64,000 bases of DNA from Flavobacterium aquaticum (GCF_003259835.1 NZ_QLMI01000003.1:124001-188000), one strand, 5' to 3'. Shown: positions 53,163 to 62,547, numbered from the stretch's first letter. The notes: generated from the sequence alone by a model not told the origin. Made by a program: numbers and translations.

Positions 53163-54702
53163 ATGAAAAAAACAATTATTATAACATCCCTTTTTCTGTC
53201 GCTTTTTAGTTTTGCGCAGGAAACTGCAGAAAAAGAAAATTTACTTCCGTTGCCTAAAATGTCCTACTTGGATTCATTGAAGACAACGTTTGTAAATCAT
53301 AGCACGAGTAATTGTATAGATGAAAGATGGTTGTCGGAATTAGCCAATTTTGAGTTGTCAAATGATATGTATAACGACATTGAAAATTTCAATATCGATA
53401 CAGAAGTTAGCTACAATCTTTCAACCGATTTATTAAAGAAACGATTAGCAAAAATGGATGCTAAATCGCCTTTTAATATCGAATATCATCCAGCATTAGA
53501 AAATACGATTAAAGCCTTTTTGAAAAATCGTCCAAAGGCATTTGAGCGTTTAATGGCGATTTCGGAATATTATTTCCCAATGTTTGAAGAGCATTTAGCA
53601 AAATATAATATTCCTTTAGAATTGAAATATTTGGCTATTGTAGAATCAGCTTTAAACCCTAGAGCGAAATCTCGTGTTGGCGCTTCTGGTTTGTGGCAAT
53701 TTATGTATCCAACAGGGAAACAGTACAATTTAGAAGTTACTTCTTATGTTGATGAACGTTATGATCCGTTAAAAGCAACAGAAGCTGCTTGTCAATATTT
53801 ATCAAGTTTGTACGGAATTTTTGGTGATTGGAGTATGGTTTTAGCCGCTTACAATTGCGGACCTGGAAATGTTTCAAAAGCAATTCGTCGTTCGGGCGGA
53901 AGTCAAAATTATTGGAATATTCGTAAAAACTTACCAAAAGAAACAGCAAATTACGTTCCAGCATTTTTAGCTACTTTTTATATTTACGAATTCAAAAAGG
54001 AACACGGAATTATGCCTAAAAAAGCACCATTAACGTATTTCGAAACGGATACGATCATGGTGAAAAAGCAAATGTCGTTCAAACATATTGCGGAGTTATT
54101 GGATATTTTCAGAAGAACAATTAGAATTTTTAAATCCGATTTACAAATTGAAAGTGATTCCTTTTGTGGCAGATGAACCACATTATTTGCGTTTACCAAA
54201 AAATAAAATGGGATTATTTGTTTCTAACGAAGAGAAAATTTATGCGTATTTGAATTATTTAGAAACCTATAAAGAGAAGACAAAATCGGAATTTATTGCT
54301 TCCACTTCAAAAGATTCCATTTCCTCTTCTGCTGACTCTTCCTACGTAAGCAAACCTAAATTTGAAAGAAAAACACAATTTCACACTATAAAAAGCGGTG
54401 AAAGTCTTGGAAAAATTGCCGACAAGTACAATGTTTCCATTTCTGAACTTAAAAAATGGAACAGCATTAAAGGAAATAACATTCAAGCAGGAAAAAAATT
54501 AAAAATTTATTCCGACAAAAAAATAATTGCTAAAACCGAGTCTAAAGCTAATAACGACGGGACTTACACGGTTAAAAGTGGTGATTCGTTATTCTCAATT
54601 TCGAAACAATTTCCAGGCGTTTCTATTGATGATATAAAAAAATGGAACGATATTAGTGGTGACAATATTCAACCCGGAATGAAATTAAAAATTAACGGAT
54701 AA
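53163..54702 (+). pseudogene. LysM lytic transglycosylase (MltD-like) with a one-base frameshift
   Basis: Signal peptide (1-19), a transglycosylase domain with catalytic E161 in LAIVESALNPRAKSRVGASGLWQF, and two C-terminal LysM domains (TIKSGESLGKIADKYNVS and TVKSGDSLFSISKQF). The frame breaks after residue about 315: the first frame stops at 54176 with unrelated sequence, and a second frame from about 54088 continues exactly. An extra T in the TTTT run at 54106-54109 (ATTTTCAG; ATTTCAG would restore frame) is the simplest cause. Without it the protein would be about 512 residues. It degrades peptidoglycan between MurNAc and GlcNAc. Sequencing error or real pseudogene cannot be told apart here. 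Confidence 0.8.
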
Positions 54703-54718
54703 TAAATTGTTCTACCCC

Positions 54719-55702
54719 ATGAAAAAATTAGCAGTATTCACTTTTGTTGCCCTATCTTTTTTGTCTTGTAAAGAAACTTCTAAAGAAGAAACACAAGCCA
54801 TTTTATCAGAATCTAATGGAAAAATCAATAATGTTTCGATTATTATTGATGACAATTTGTGGAATGGAGAAATTGGCGATAGTATTCGTAAAAAATTTGC
54901 TGCTCCAGTAGATGGTTTACCGCAAGAAGAGCCATTGTTTACTTTAAATCAGTATCCAACAAAAGTTTTTGAAGGTTTTGTTCGCAAAAGTCGCAACATT
55001 ATTGTTGTGAAAAAAGGGAAAGAAGCTGCATTTGTATCTAACACCAATAAATTCGCTAAACCACAAAATATTTTCTTCATTTCAGGAACCGATACAGAAG
55101 ATGTTTTGAATGTTTTAGAAGAAAAATCAGCCGAAATTATCAAAACAATCAAAGCTTCAGAAATCATTGAGAATCAAATTCGAATGAAAAAATCATTGGT
55201 TTCAGATGCGCAATTACAAAAAAAGTTTGGGATTAGTCTTCAAATCGGTTTTGGATATAAATACGACATGGTGAAAGACAATTTCGTTTGGTTACGTAAA
55301 GAATTTACCTCAGGTTACAATAGTATTTTAGTATATCAAGTTCCGATTGATAAAGTGGAAAACGGAGGCGATATCATTACTAATATTATCACTATGCGTG
55401 ATGAAATAGGAAAAGCCAACATTCACGGAACATTGCCAAATACTTGGATGATTACTGAAGCTGCTTATGCTCCTTATTTGTTTGACGTAACAGTTGCAGG
55501 TAAAAAAACCTATTTAACCAAAGGAACTTGGGAATTGAAAAACGATTTCATGGCGGGACCTTTTGTTAATTACGCCATCAAAGACACAAAAAACAACCGT
55601 TATTTAATTTTAGAAGGCTTCACTTATAATCCGTCAAAATCGAAACGTGATTTGGTTTTCGAATTGGAAGCGATTATTCAATCAGTTAAGTTTTTAAAAT
55701 AA
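54719..55702 (+). CDS. DUF4837 family lipoprotein
   Basis: 327 residues from MKKLAVFTFVALSFLSC, a signal peptide with lipobox Cys17. The mature part is compact: IIIDDNLWNGEIGDSIRKKFAAPVDGLPQEEPLFTLNQ, then FGISLQIGFGYKYDM and a C-terminal YLILEGFTYNPSKSKRD. DUF4837 is a Bacteroidota-specific family of unknown function. It begins 16 bases after the transglycosylase and may share its transcript, which suggests an envelope role. A terminator follows. Confidence 0.83.
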   Translation: MKKLAVFTFVALSFLSCKETSKEETQAILSESNGKINNVSIIIDDNLWNGEIGDSIRKKFAAPVDGLPQEEPLFTLNQYPTKVFEGFVRKSRNIIVVKKGKEAAFVSNTNKFAKPQNIFFISGTDTEDVLNVLEEKSAEIIKTIKASEIIENQIRMKKSLVSDAQLQKKFGISLQIGFGYKYDMVKDNFVWLRKEFTSGYNSILVYQVPIDKVENGGDIITNIITMRDEIGKANIHGTLPNTWMITEAAYAPYLFDVTVAGKKTYLTKGTWELKNDFMAGPFVNYAIKDTKNNRYLILEGFTYNPSKSKRDLVFELEAIIQSVKFLK

Positions 55703-55706
55703 TATA

Positions 55707-55737
55707 AAGTTCCCTTCATTGGGAACTTCTTTTTTTA
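55707..55737 (+). terminator. Rho-independent terminator
   Basis: AAGTTCCC, loop TTCATT, GGGAACTT followed by CTTTTTTT. It sits 5 bases after the DUF4837 stop and 3 bases before the next start codon. Confidence 0.8.
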
Positions 55738-55739
55738 AT

Positions 55740-56186
55740 ATGGAAATAACAATCAAAATAAAGCGATTTAACGAACTTTCTACAGTTGAACTATATTCTT
55801 TGCTACAACTTCGCTCAGAGGTGTTTGTAGTGGAGCAAAATTGCGTTTATCAAGACATTGATGGCAAAGACCAGAAAGCACTTCACGTTTTAGGCTATTA
55901 CAATGGCGATTTAGCGGCGTATTCTCGTTTGTTCAACAAAGGCTATTATTTTGATGAAACTTCGATAGGAAGAGTTGTGGTAAGCCCAAAATACCGCGAT
56001 AAAAAATTCGGTCACGAATTAATGCGCAATTCTATTGAGGCAATCAAAGAAAATTTCAATGAAACCGCTATTACTATTTCCGCTCAAGAATATCTAAAAA
56101 AATTCTACGAATCACACGGATTTATCCAAACCAGTGAAATGTATTTAGAAGATGATATTCCGCATATTCAGATGAAGAGGAGTTAA
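55740..56186 (+). CDS. ElaA-like GNAT acetyltransferase
   Basis: 148 residues from MEITIKIKRFNELS. LYSLLQLRSEVFVVEQNCVYQDIDGKDQKALHV is the ElaA signature and RVVVSPKYRDKKFGHELM is the acetyl-CoA loop (R/Q-x-x-G/A variant: RDKKFG). Substrate unknown. Start selected at the ATG 55740 over a TTG 21 bases before because that lies in the terminator. It is the last gene before a small gene-free spacer. Confidence 0.85.
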   Translation: MEITIKIKRFNELSTVELYSLLQLRSEVFVVEQNCVYQDIDGKDQKALHVLGYYNGDLAAYSRLFNKGYYFDETSIGRVVVSPKYRDKKFGHELMRNSIEAIKENFNETAITISAQEYLKKFYESHGFIQTSEMYLEDDIPHIQMKRS

Positions 56187-56404
56187 TTTTACACAGAGAT
56201 TCTCCGAGTTTTTTTGATATAAAATGTGTTGAGTAGAGTTCCACAGAGCCATTTTACTTCTATTTTGTCACACTGTTAAGCGTCTCTTTTAAACACAACG
56301 AACACAAATAAGGCACAAAGCTTACTAAGATTTTGTTTCAGGTTTCAAGTTTTGAAATTTTGTATGAACTTGCTTTTGATTTTTGAATTTGATTTTAGCT
56401 CTTG
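56187..56404. other. Repeat-rich spacer between convergent genes
   Basis: 218 bases without a gene. It has ACACAGAGATT and a TTTCAGGTTTCAAG string at 56338-56351 of the TTGAAAC repeat type. No terminator hairpin stands out. Confidence 0.4.
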
Positions 56405-59065
56405 CTACAGCTTATAACTAATCGTCAACATTACAATTCTCGGTAATGTGTATGTTGTAGAACTTGAAATCATAAAATCGGAGAAAGAGTTGTTGATTTT
56501 AGTTCCATTGTTTAAGTAATTCTGTGCCGAAAGTTCAAAACGGAACGGGTTGTTTTTCTTTTGATAACTCAAATACGCATTGGCAATTCTAAAATCAGTT
56601 GCGATGTTGTTGCTGTTTTCGTTGAAGGTTACTTCGTAATCGGTTTTAAAATTAAAATGTTTCCAAAAATCGATATCCAAATCAAAACCAAATCGGTCAG
56701 AAGTTAATTTTGAATTCGTTAATCCTGAAAATTGACTAAACATTTTATTATAACTTACACTTGCACTTGGCCATTTTTTGTTGGCTGTTCGTAACTTAAT
56801 TCCAATACTTTGATTGTTTCTATCGTTGATTATCGTTTGATTATTTATCGTTTGAACGTAATTGAACCATGATAAATTAGCATTTAAACCCAATCTAAAT
56901 TTGTGGATTTTTTTATCTATATTTCCATAAACACGATACGTAGTTTCTGGATTATCGGTAATGGTTGGCGTTGTAAATTGATTAATGCCATCTAAACCAA
57001 TTTCATTACGAATGGTTCTAACTTTTTTGGTAAAACTTGCATTAGCAAACAACATGATACCGCGATACATGCTGGTTTTGGAATAGTTTAATGTCGCATT
57101 ATGAAAACGTTCGTTTCGCAACAACGCATTTCCTCTAAAAACCGAATTATAACTTTGTAATGTATAACGTTCTAACAAACGATTTGCTTCTGGGAATTCA
57201 TTCACTAAACGGTAATTGAATTTTAAGTTTTCGGATTGATTGAATTCGTATTCGCTTAACCAACTTGGTTGTAAAAACGTGTTGTTTAACGTATAATTGT
57301 TTGCAATTTGCTCGGTTTTCAAATGATAGTAATGGGCATAAATGGCAGGTTTGTTCACCCATTTCCCAATTTTAAACTTATATTCTAAACCCAAATACAA
57401 ATCGTTTAACAAATAATCGATATCATTACCAAAACCATCGGTAGCGAAATCATTGATAGTGCCATCGGTTAGGTATTGTTTTTCGGCGATTTGCAGTTGT
57501 GTTGTTCCTAAATTGTTTCCAACATTGGTATACAAATGATTGTAATTGTTGATAATCCAATAATGTTTAAAAAGCGCATCAATACTATTGTTTTTGACTT
57601 TTTTTACCTGCTGAATGTTGTAAAACGAATCATTTTCTAACGGAATTAATCCAGTTAAAAATTCGGTATCAGTTAACCAAGTATTAATAGGTTTTTGGTT
57701 GTCATAACTTTGATTGATGACCAAAGTGGTCGTATGTTTCGAATTTACTTGTTTGTGCCATTCTAAAAACTGCTTGATTTGAACATTATCAGCTGAATTT
57801 AGCGTTTCAAACGAAGTCTGTTGTCCATCAAGTCTTGAATTTAAAACCGAAGTCATATCATTGGCGCTCGATTGAAATTGGCCGTTGTAAAACCATTTCT
57901 CTTTAGTGTTGGGCGTGTAGTTTAGTTTTACGTTCCCGATGCCTAAAATCGATTTATTTTCGCCTTTATTGATGCGTTCTTCTGAAGTGGCGGTTGTGTT
58001 TTGAAGATATTCGATAGAACTTTCTGTTAAAGTACTGGTAAAAAGTTTAGAAAAAATAGCAAAACCTTCCACATCTAATTTAGAATTGATTTCTTGGCGA
58101 AAGTTCAAAGCGCTAAATTGTGATTTATTTTCAATGACATCGGTGTTGTCGCTTGCAAAGGAATACAAATCAGTCAATTGTTTTCTACCTGAAATAAAAC
58201 TACTAGCACCACCTTGAAAACGCATCATGTCTTGAAAAGAAAAAGTACGTTTACCAATGTTGTTGAGGTCGCCAATGAAACTCACATTCGTTTTTGGCGC
58301 ATAATAAAACAAAGCGGCATGACCCAAATAAAAGCCGTTGTCATTAGCAACTTCAGCGCCTGCATCGACATCGCCAAAAATGAATTTCTTTTTGTCTTCT
58401 TTCAGTTTGATGTTCATCGCCAAGTCTTCAGAATCGGAAACTTGTTTTAGAAAACCTACCTCGTTGAAGTTGTCAATTACTTCTACTTTATCTACGGCAT
58501 CGGCTGGAATATTTTCTACGCCTAATTTAGTGCCACCACCAAAAAACGATTTATTTTCTACTAAAAACTTTGTCACTTTTTTGCCTTGAACCGTAACGCC
58601 ACCGTTTTTATCTACTTCAACTCCAGGTAGTTTTTCTAATTGTTCTTTAAGCTTGCGTTCGTTACCGTTGGCAAAAGCTTTTACATCATAAATTAAAGTA
58701 TCTTTTTTAACCACAACAGGTTTGTAATCGTAGGTTATGGTAATTTCTTTTAATTCTTGCCCGTTTTCTTTAAGTTTAAAATGATGCTCTTTTTGCGAAA
58801 AATTTGCCGGAAGATTTAAGATTTCCTCTACAAAACCTAAATACGAAACCCTTACTTCATAAGGAACCTCTTTTTCTAATTCTAATTTGTAACGCCCTAA
58901 ATGATCAGCAATAGCAAATTTTAAGCCTTGTTTTTCCACTAAAGCTTTAGCAATTACATTTGCATTTTGCAATGGGTTACCAAGAGAATCTTTTACCGTG
59001 CCGGTTAAGGTTTGGGAAAGTGAGAATATTGGAAAAAGTAATAGTAGAATAAGGGTTTTTGGCAT
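56405..59065 (-). CDS. TonB-receptor-like outer-membrane beta-barrel with CarboxypepD-reg and plug domains
   Basis: 886 residues: signal peptide (about 1-17), a CarboxypepD-reg domain (18-105: LTGTVKDSLGNPLQNANVIA, VRVSYLGF), a plug-like domain (about 120-215: LPGVEVDKNGGVTVQGKKVTKFLV, AVDKVEVIDNFNEVG) and about 650 residues of barrel strands ending IVMLTISYKL. No TonB box is evident at the N terminus. It follows the GLPGLI gene at 59066 directly (1 base between) and so probably acts with it, as is often seen for this family. Cargo is unknown; peptide or metal uptake or a surface export role is possible. Confidence 0.83.
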   Translation of the reverse strand: MPKTLILLLLFPIFSLSQTLTGTVKDSLGNPLQNANVIAKALVEKQGLKFAIADHLGRYKLELEKEVPYEVRVSYLGFVEEILNLPANFSQKEHHFKLKENGQELKEITITYDYKPVVVKKDTLIYDVKAFANGNERKLKEQLEKLPGVEVDKNGGVTVQGKKVTKFLVENKSFFGGGTKLGVENIPADAVDKVEVIDNFNEVGFLKQVSDSEDLAMNIKLKEDKKKFIFGDVDAGAEVANDNGFYLGHAALFYYAPKTNVSFIGDLNNIGKRTFSFQDMMRFQGGASSFISGRKQLTDLYSFASDNTDVIENKSQFSALNFRQEINSKLDVEGFAIFSKLFTSTLTESSIEYLQNTTATSEERINKGENKSILGIGNVKLNYTPNTKEKWFYNGQFQSSANDMTSVLNSRLDGQQTSFETLNSADNVQIKQFLEWHKQVNSKHTTTLVINQSYDNQKPINTWLTDTEFLTGLIPLENDSFYNIQQVKKVKNNSIDALFKHYWIINNYNHLYTNVGNNLGTTQLQIAEKQYLTDGTINDFATDGFGNDIDYLLNDLYLGLEYKFKIGKWVNKPAIYAHYYHLKTEQIANNYTLNNTFLQPSWLSEYEFNQSENLKFNYRLVNEFPEANRLLERYTLQSYNSVFRGNALLRNERFHNATLNYSKTSMYRGIMLFANASFTKKVRTIRNEIGLDGINQFTTPTITDNPETTYRVYGNIDKKIHKFRLGLNANLSWFNYVQTINNQTIINDRNNQSIGIKLRTANKKWPSASVSYNKMFSQFSGLTNSKLTSDRFGFDLDIDFWKHFNFKTDYEVTFNENSNNIATDFRIANAYLSYQKKNNPFRFELSAQNYLNNGTKINNSFSDFMISSSTTYTLPRIVMLTISYKL

Positions 59066-59740
59066 TTAAAATTGAGCGTTTTCTTTGATTTTTTTATCGT
59101 ATTGTTCTTTAGTGATTGTTTTTTTATTAGGTATTTTTAGTTCAATTTCTTTGTTCGATAACACAATAGATTTTGCCACTACTTTATTACCGTTTTTTTC
59201 TAATTCTAAAATTAATCCTGGTAAACCATTGAACTCTAAAGGACCAAAAGAATACGGTAATTCAGGACAAAACCATGCTGTAATTACTCTTTCTTTGGTT
59301 TTACCATCTCTGGCTGTATAACTTTCAGTACAAGTAGCTTTATAACATAAATAATTGTCAATTTTTTTACTCTCACTTGAAATATTCCAATTGTGATTTG
59401 ATGGTTTTTTAACCAAAATTTCATCCGAATTTAAATATAAAGATTTTTCTTTTAAGCTATAAAATAATTCTTCATAACCAATTAAAATACTCAATGCTTC
59501 CTCACCAAAGTTATAATCATCACTTTTATTTAAATTAGTTTTTGCAAAATAACTTGTTGTTTTGTTGAATTTCAATTCTAATAAAATCTTACTGTTTTCA
59601 AGTTCAGTTATGTAGGCATCTGCTTTATTTTCATTAGTTTCTGGAAATTTTTTTGAAATAGCTTCGTAAAAAACTTGTCCACTTTGAGAAAATATGGAGT
59701 TTATTGAAAACAAGCTGATTATAAAAATTTTTTTTATCAT
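59066..59740 (-). CDS. GLPGLI family secreted protein 1
   Basis: 224 residues. Signal peptide (about 1-19, SINSIFSQ end). The name-giving stretch FGPLEFNGLPGLILELEKNG has GLPGLI at 172-177. Conserved Cys at 132, 137 and 158 (YLCYKATC, WFCPE) may form a disulfide or bind a metal. W-F-C-P-E-L-P preceding the motif is also shared by the paralogues at 60987 and 61740. Function of the family is not known. Its stop is 1 base from the start of the receptor-like gene, and it lies downstream of the small secreted gene at 59832. Confidence 0.85.
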   Translation of the reverse strand: MIKKIFIISLFSINSIFSQSGQVFYEAISKKFPETNENKADAYITELENSKILLELKFNKTTSYFAKTNLNKSDDYNFGEEALSILIGYEELFYSLKEKSLYLNSDEILVKKPSNHNWNISSESKKIDNYLCYKATCTESYTARDGKTKERVITAWFCPELPYSFGPLEFNGLPGLILELEKNGNKVVAKSIVLSNKEIELKIPNKKTITKEQYDKKIKENAQF

Positions 59741-59756
59741 TTCATAGTATATTATT

Positions 59757-59825
59757 AAGCTGTCTATAATTTTAAAAAGTAAGCATAATAAAATTGTAAA
59801 CTTTTGTAAAATTTATAGACAGCTT
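59757..59825 (-). terminator. Long inverted repeat between the small secreted gene and GLPGLI 1
   Basis: AAGCTGTCTATAA (59757-59769) and its exact complement (59813-59825) enclose an A/T-rich 43-base loop with a second AAAATTGTAAA / TTTTGTAAAAT inner pair. It may end transcription of the gene at 59832 or act as an RNA structure ahead of the next gene. Confidence 0.5.
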
Positions 59826-59831
59826 TTTATT

Positions 59832-60071
59832 TTAATCTGCAGATTTTATTTTAGCTTTTTCACAACCTGCAATATAGGCATTCATTATTCTTGCTCCTTC
59901 TAAATCTGATAATTCATTATTAGGATCAATCCTGTTTAAATAATCATGAGCTGCTGAAAAACAGTCTGTTGTAATCACAACTATTTTATTATTTTTCTCT
60001 TCAATTTCATTCGCCATCCCAGCAAATGAAAAAGCTACTAGTGCAACTGCACTAAAAATCATTTTTTGCAT
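59832..60071 (-). CDS. Small secreted protein with two cysteines, unknown family
   Basis: 79 residues from MQKMIFSAVALVAFSFAGMA, a signal peptide to about residue 20. The mature domain of about 58 residues is acidic and carries Cys37 (ITTDCFSAAHDYL) and Cys70 (IAGCEKAK), possibly a disulfide. The family is not recognised. Start at 60071 is preferred over 60116, which would put 15 polar residues before the signal peptide. A promoter and a copy of the 33-bp palindrome of this locus lie upstream, and the long hairpin separates it from the GLPGLI gene. Confidence 0.7.
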   Translation of the reverse strand: MQKMIFSAVALVAFSFAGMANEIEEKNNKIVVITTDCFSAAHDYLNRIDPNNELSDLEGARIMNAYIAGCEKAKIKSAD

Positions 60072-60118
60072 TTTGTTTAAATTTTTAAAATTAATGTTTT
60101 GTTTTTGGATATCCAATT

Positions 60119-60150
60119 CAAATTTTAGGATTAAAAAATGAAATTCAAAA
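60119..60150 (-). promoter_or_regulatory. Promoter of the small secreted gene
   Basis: On the minus strand TTTTG (60146-60150), 18 bases, then TAAAATTTG (60119-60127), close to the flavobacterial -33/-7 pair with one extra A. The same layout occurs at 62500-62531. Confidence 0.5.
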
Positions 60151-60167
60151 CAACAACCTTAACATTT

Positions 60168-60200
60168 AACAAAATGTATCAAAAAACCATACGTGTTGGT
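60168..60200. promoter_or_regulatory. 33-bp quasi-palindrome, copy i (small secreted gene)
   Basis: Arms AACAAAATGTAT and ATACGTGTTGGT flank CAAAAAACC. Same design as copies at 60931 and 62548: two 12-bp half-sites in inverted order around a 9-bp centre ending in AAAACC. It ends 4 bases before the response-regulator stop and 17 bases above the -33 of the small secreted gene. Confidence 0.55.
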
Positions 60201-60204
60201 ATGG

Positions 60205-60861
60205 TTAAAGATAACCCCTGCGTTTTACTTCGCGTAAAATGCTTGTATCATCCGTAATATTTAATCCTTTTTTTATTTTAGCAATTCTCTTTTGGATGGC
60301 AACTTCTGATAATGAAAGTTCTTCTGCAATTTCTTTAATTTTATAACCATTGCTTATTAATTTAACAATTTTGCGGTTGGTTTCTTTAGTGAAAATTTCT
60401 TCTTCCCACATTTTGTGGGTTTTTTGTAAAACAGATGTGCTTTTGTACTTGTTCCCTTTTACAACATCTTTGATAGCATTCATTAATTCACTGCCACTGA
60501 CATCGCTTTTAATTACGATAGCATCAGGTTTTACTCGTTGGTCGAGATCAATCACAGTAAAATCTTCTAGATGCGCAGTAAAAAAGAACGATTTACATAA
60601 AGGCATTTTTTCTCGAAGAAACAAACAGAGATCACCGCCATTAAAAATCTCATATTCAGGATTACTGGGCATTGAATAATCTAATATTGCTAAGTCAAAA
60701 GGTTCATTGGCTTCAGTATGCTTTTTAATTGTTAAAACAGCATCAGTACAATTTAAACTTTCTACAATATGAACGTTTTTTTCACCTTCAAAAGCAAACG
60801 GTAGCAATGTTTTGAGTGAATCAATCATGTTTTGGTGATCATCGGCAATTAAAATTCTCAT
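60205..60861 (-). CDS. LuxR/NarL-type response regulator, orphan
   Basis: 218 residues. Receiver domain (about 1-125) with Asp7, Asp8, the phospho-acceptor Asp61 (AILDYSM), Thr95 and Lys118; then a C-terminal HTH (about 161-205, SNGYKIKEIAEELSLSEVAIQKR) of the NarL/FixJ class. No histidine kinase is encoded in the window, so its partner must lie elsewhere or it responds differently. It is flanked by copies of a 33-bp palindrome, one of which is 70 bases before its start, and by GLPGLI genes. It is the best candidate regulator of this locus. Confidence 0.9.
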   Translation of the reverse strand: MRILIADDHQNMIDSLKTLLPFAFEGEKNVHIVESLNCTDAVLTIKKHTEANEPFDLAILDYSMPSNPEYEIFNGGDLCLFLREKMPLCKSFFFTAHLEDFTVIDLDQRVKPDAIVIKSDVSGSELMNAIKDVVKGNKYKSTSVLQKTHKMWEEEIFTKETNRKIVKLISNGYKIKEIAEELSLSEVAIQKRIAKIKKGLNITDDTSILREVKRRGYL

Positions 60862-60930
60862 ACGTGGCGATTAATATTCTTGGCAAATTACTATAAAACT
60901 AACATAACGGAAAACGGATTGATCTATTTT

Positions 60931-60963
60931 AACAAAAGGTATATAAAAACCATACTTTATGTT
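60931..60963. promoter_or_regulatory. 33-bp quasi-palindrome, copy ii (response regulator)
   Basis: Arms AACAAAAGGTAT and ATACTTTATGTT flank the centre ATAAAAACC. Located 70 bases before the response-regulator start, in the spacer shared with the upstream GLPGLI gene. Confidence 0.6.
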
Positions 60964-60986
60964 AATTATTTCATGTTGAATTTTCT

Positions 60987-61676
60987 TTAACGCGATCTTT
61001 CGAATTTATTTTGATATTCTTGTTCGCTTATTATTTTGCCTTCTTTTGGTAATATAATTTCTTTAACATCATTTGAAAACACAATTTTTTCAACTCCAAA
61101 AACACTATTCCACTCTTGCAATTCTAATATCAAACCAGGAAGACCGCCATAGCCTCTGGGTCCAATTGCAATAGGAATTTGAGGACAAAACCAAGCAATT
61201 ACTGGATGTTTGAAAACTTTACCATTGTCTACGATATATTCATTAGTTGCCTTGTAGCAAGTGTAGCCATCGATAATTTTGGATTCATTTGTAAACACCC
61301 AATTTTGATTTAAAGGGTCAATTATTAAAAACTCATTTTCTTTAAAAAGACCATTAGAATTGTTGCAATAAATTTTATTTTTAAAAATGTAAATTTCTTT
61401 TCTTGCTCTACTGTCTATTATTGCCATTTCTAAATTTCCCCCATCCAAAGACATGTTTTTTATGAGTTTAAATTCGGATATGGAATCATTGAAAGTCAAT
61501 TCAAATTTAAGATGTTTTGCGCCTTCAATTGCTTGTAAAAAAAACTTCCCAAGAACTTCGTTTTTAATGAATTTTTCATCCTCTAAAATTTTGAAATTAT
61601 AGGTTATGGTTCCACTTTTCTGCGAGAAAACAAAAGTTGAAGACAGGATAGCGATGAAGAAAAGTAAATATTTCAT
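60987..61676 (-). CDS. GLPGLI family secreted protein 2
   Basis: 229 residues from MKYLLFFIAILSS, signal peptide to about 18 (TFVFSQ). Contains IGPRGYGGLPGLILELQEW with exact GLPGLI, the preceding WFCPQIPIAIG and conserved Cys residues (GYTCYKAT). An extension to 61733 with 19 extra residues is rejected since it removes the signal peptide from the N terminus. Its start is 63 bases after the stop of the GLPGLI gene at 61740, so both may be one transcript. Function unknown. Confidence 0.85.
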   Translation of the reverse strand: MKYLLFFIAILSSTFVFSQKSGTITYNFKILEDEKFIKNEVLGKFFLQAIEGAKHLKFELTFNDSISEFKLIKNMSLDGGNLEMAIIDSRARKEIYIFKNKIYCNNSNGLFKENEFLIIDPLNQNWVFTNESKIIDGYTCYKATNEYIVDNGKVFKHPVIAWFCPQIPIAIGPRGYGGLPGLILELQEWNSVFGVEKIVFSNDVKEIILPKEGKIISEQEYQNKFERSR

Positions 61677-61739
61677 GTTTTTAAAATTAAGTGTTTTCTT
61701 TGATTTTTTCTGCTGAAAGTTTTGATACCACATTAAAGA

Positions 61740-62468
61740 TTAATTTCCCATTAATCCTTCTTTTACTTTTCGATCTCTATTATTAATTTCTTCATCTGTT
61801 AACATTTCTCCTTTTGTGGGTTCTGTTATTTTTTCAGGAATACTTACAAGATCTATTTTCTCAACAACATAAGCGATTTCGTTTTCATGTAATTCTAAAA
61901 TTAAATCTGGTAAACCAGAATATCTTGTTGGTCCTAGTGGAACAGGAATTTCTGGACAATACCAAGCTACTACAGGCCATAAAAACTCTCTACCTTTCCA
62001 TTTTTGAACATAGGTATAAGTAGCTTTGTAACATTTAAAACCTTGAATTTCTTTTGTTTCGGTAGTTAAATTCCAATCTATAAAACTTGCCTTTCTTTTT
62101 CTTAATAACGTAGCAAATGAATAAGGTAATTGTTCAATTAATGTGTCTTTTTTTCTATTAATATAAAAAACAGCATCGCCATAAAAACGACCTGTTGTAT
62201 ATCTTTTACTCAATTGATTTTCCACATCTGAAATCATGTTTTCAGACATTGTAAAAACAGCGGCCTCATTGTTGAATTGAAGTGTAAATCGAAGCAGTTG
62301 TGCCATCATTTCGTGGTCTAATTCTTCTTGATACCACATTCTGTTTTCTTGTTTGAGTTCTTCTGTGGCTTGTTTTACACTAAAAAAGGATTTGTAAGTG
62401 ATTATCCCATTTTGTTGGCTAAAAGAACTAATAAAAATTAAAAAGAAAGCTATAGGATAGTATTTCAT
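61740..62468 (-). CDS. GLPGLI family secreted protein 3
   Basis: 242 residues from MKYYPIAFFLIFISSF, signal peptide to about 18 (SSFSQ). The signature is LGPTRYSGLPDLILELHEN: GLPDLI, one residue away from the family name. WYCPEIPVPLG and GFKCYKATY are shared with its relatives. The Met at 62468 is preferred over 62480 by signal-peptide geometry. A promoter and a copy of the 33-bp palindrome lie directly upstream. It leads a likely two-gene unit with GLPGLI 2. Confidence 0.82.
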   Translation of the reverse strand: MKYYPIAFFLIFISSFSQQNGIITYKSFFSVKQATEELKQENRMWYQEELDHEMMAQLLRFTLQFNNEAAVFTMSENMISDVENQLSKRYTTGRFYGDAVFYINRKKDTLIEQLPYSFATLLRKRKASFIDWNLTTETKEIQGFKCYKATYTYVQKWKGREFLWPVVAWYCPEIPVPLGPTRYSGLPDLILELHENEIAYVVEKIDLVSIPEKITEPTKGEMLTDEEINNRDRKVKEGLMGN

Positions 62469-62499
62469 GTTTAAAATCACTTGTTTTGGATATGTAACC

Positions 62500-62531
62500 C
62501 AAAATTTAAGATTTATAAATGAAATTCAAAA
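62500..62531 (-). promoter_or_regulatory. Promoter of GLPGLI gene 3
   Basis: Minus strand TTTTG (62527-62531), 18 bases, TAAATTTTG (62500-62508). It is a near copy of the promoter at 60119-60150, and both are followed upstream by the same palindrome at a 16-17 bp distance. Confidence 0.5.
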
Positions 62532-62547
62532 TGTTAATCTAATATTT

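Noticed and set aside
54088..54702. A separate LysM protein gene
   Set aside because: Its first residues match the missing continuation of the transglycosylase; one extra T explains the break.
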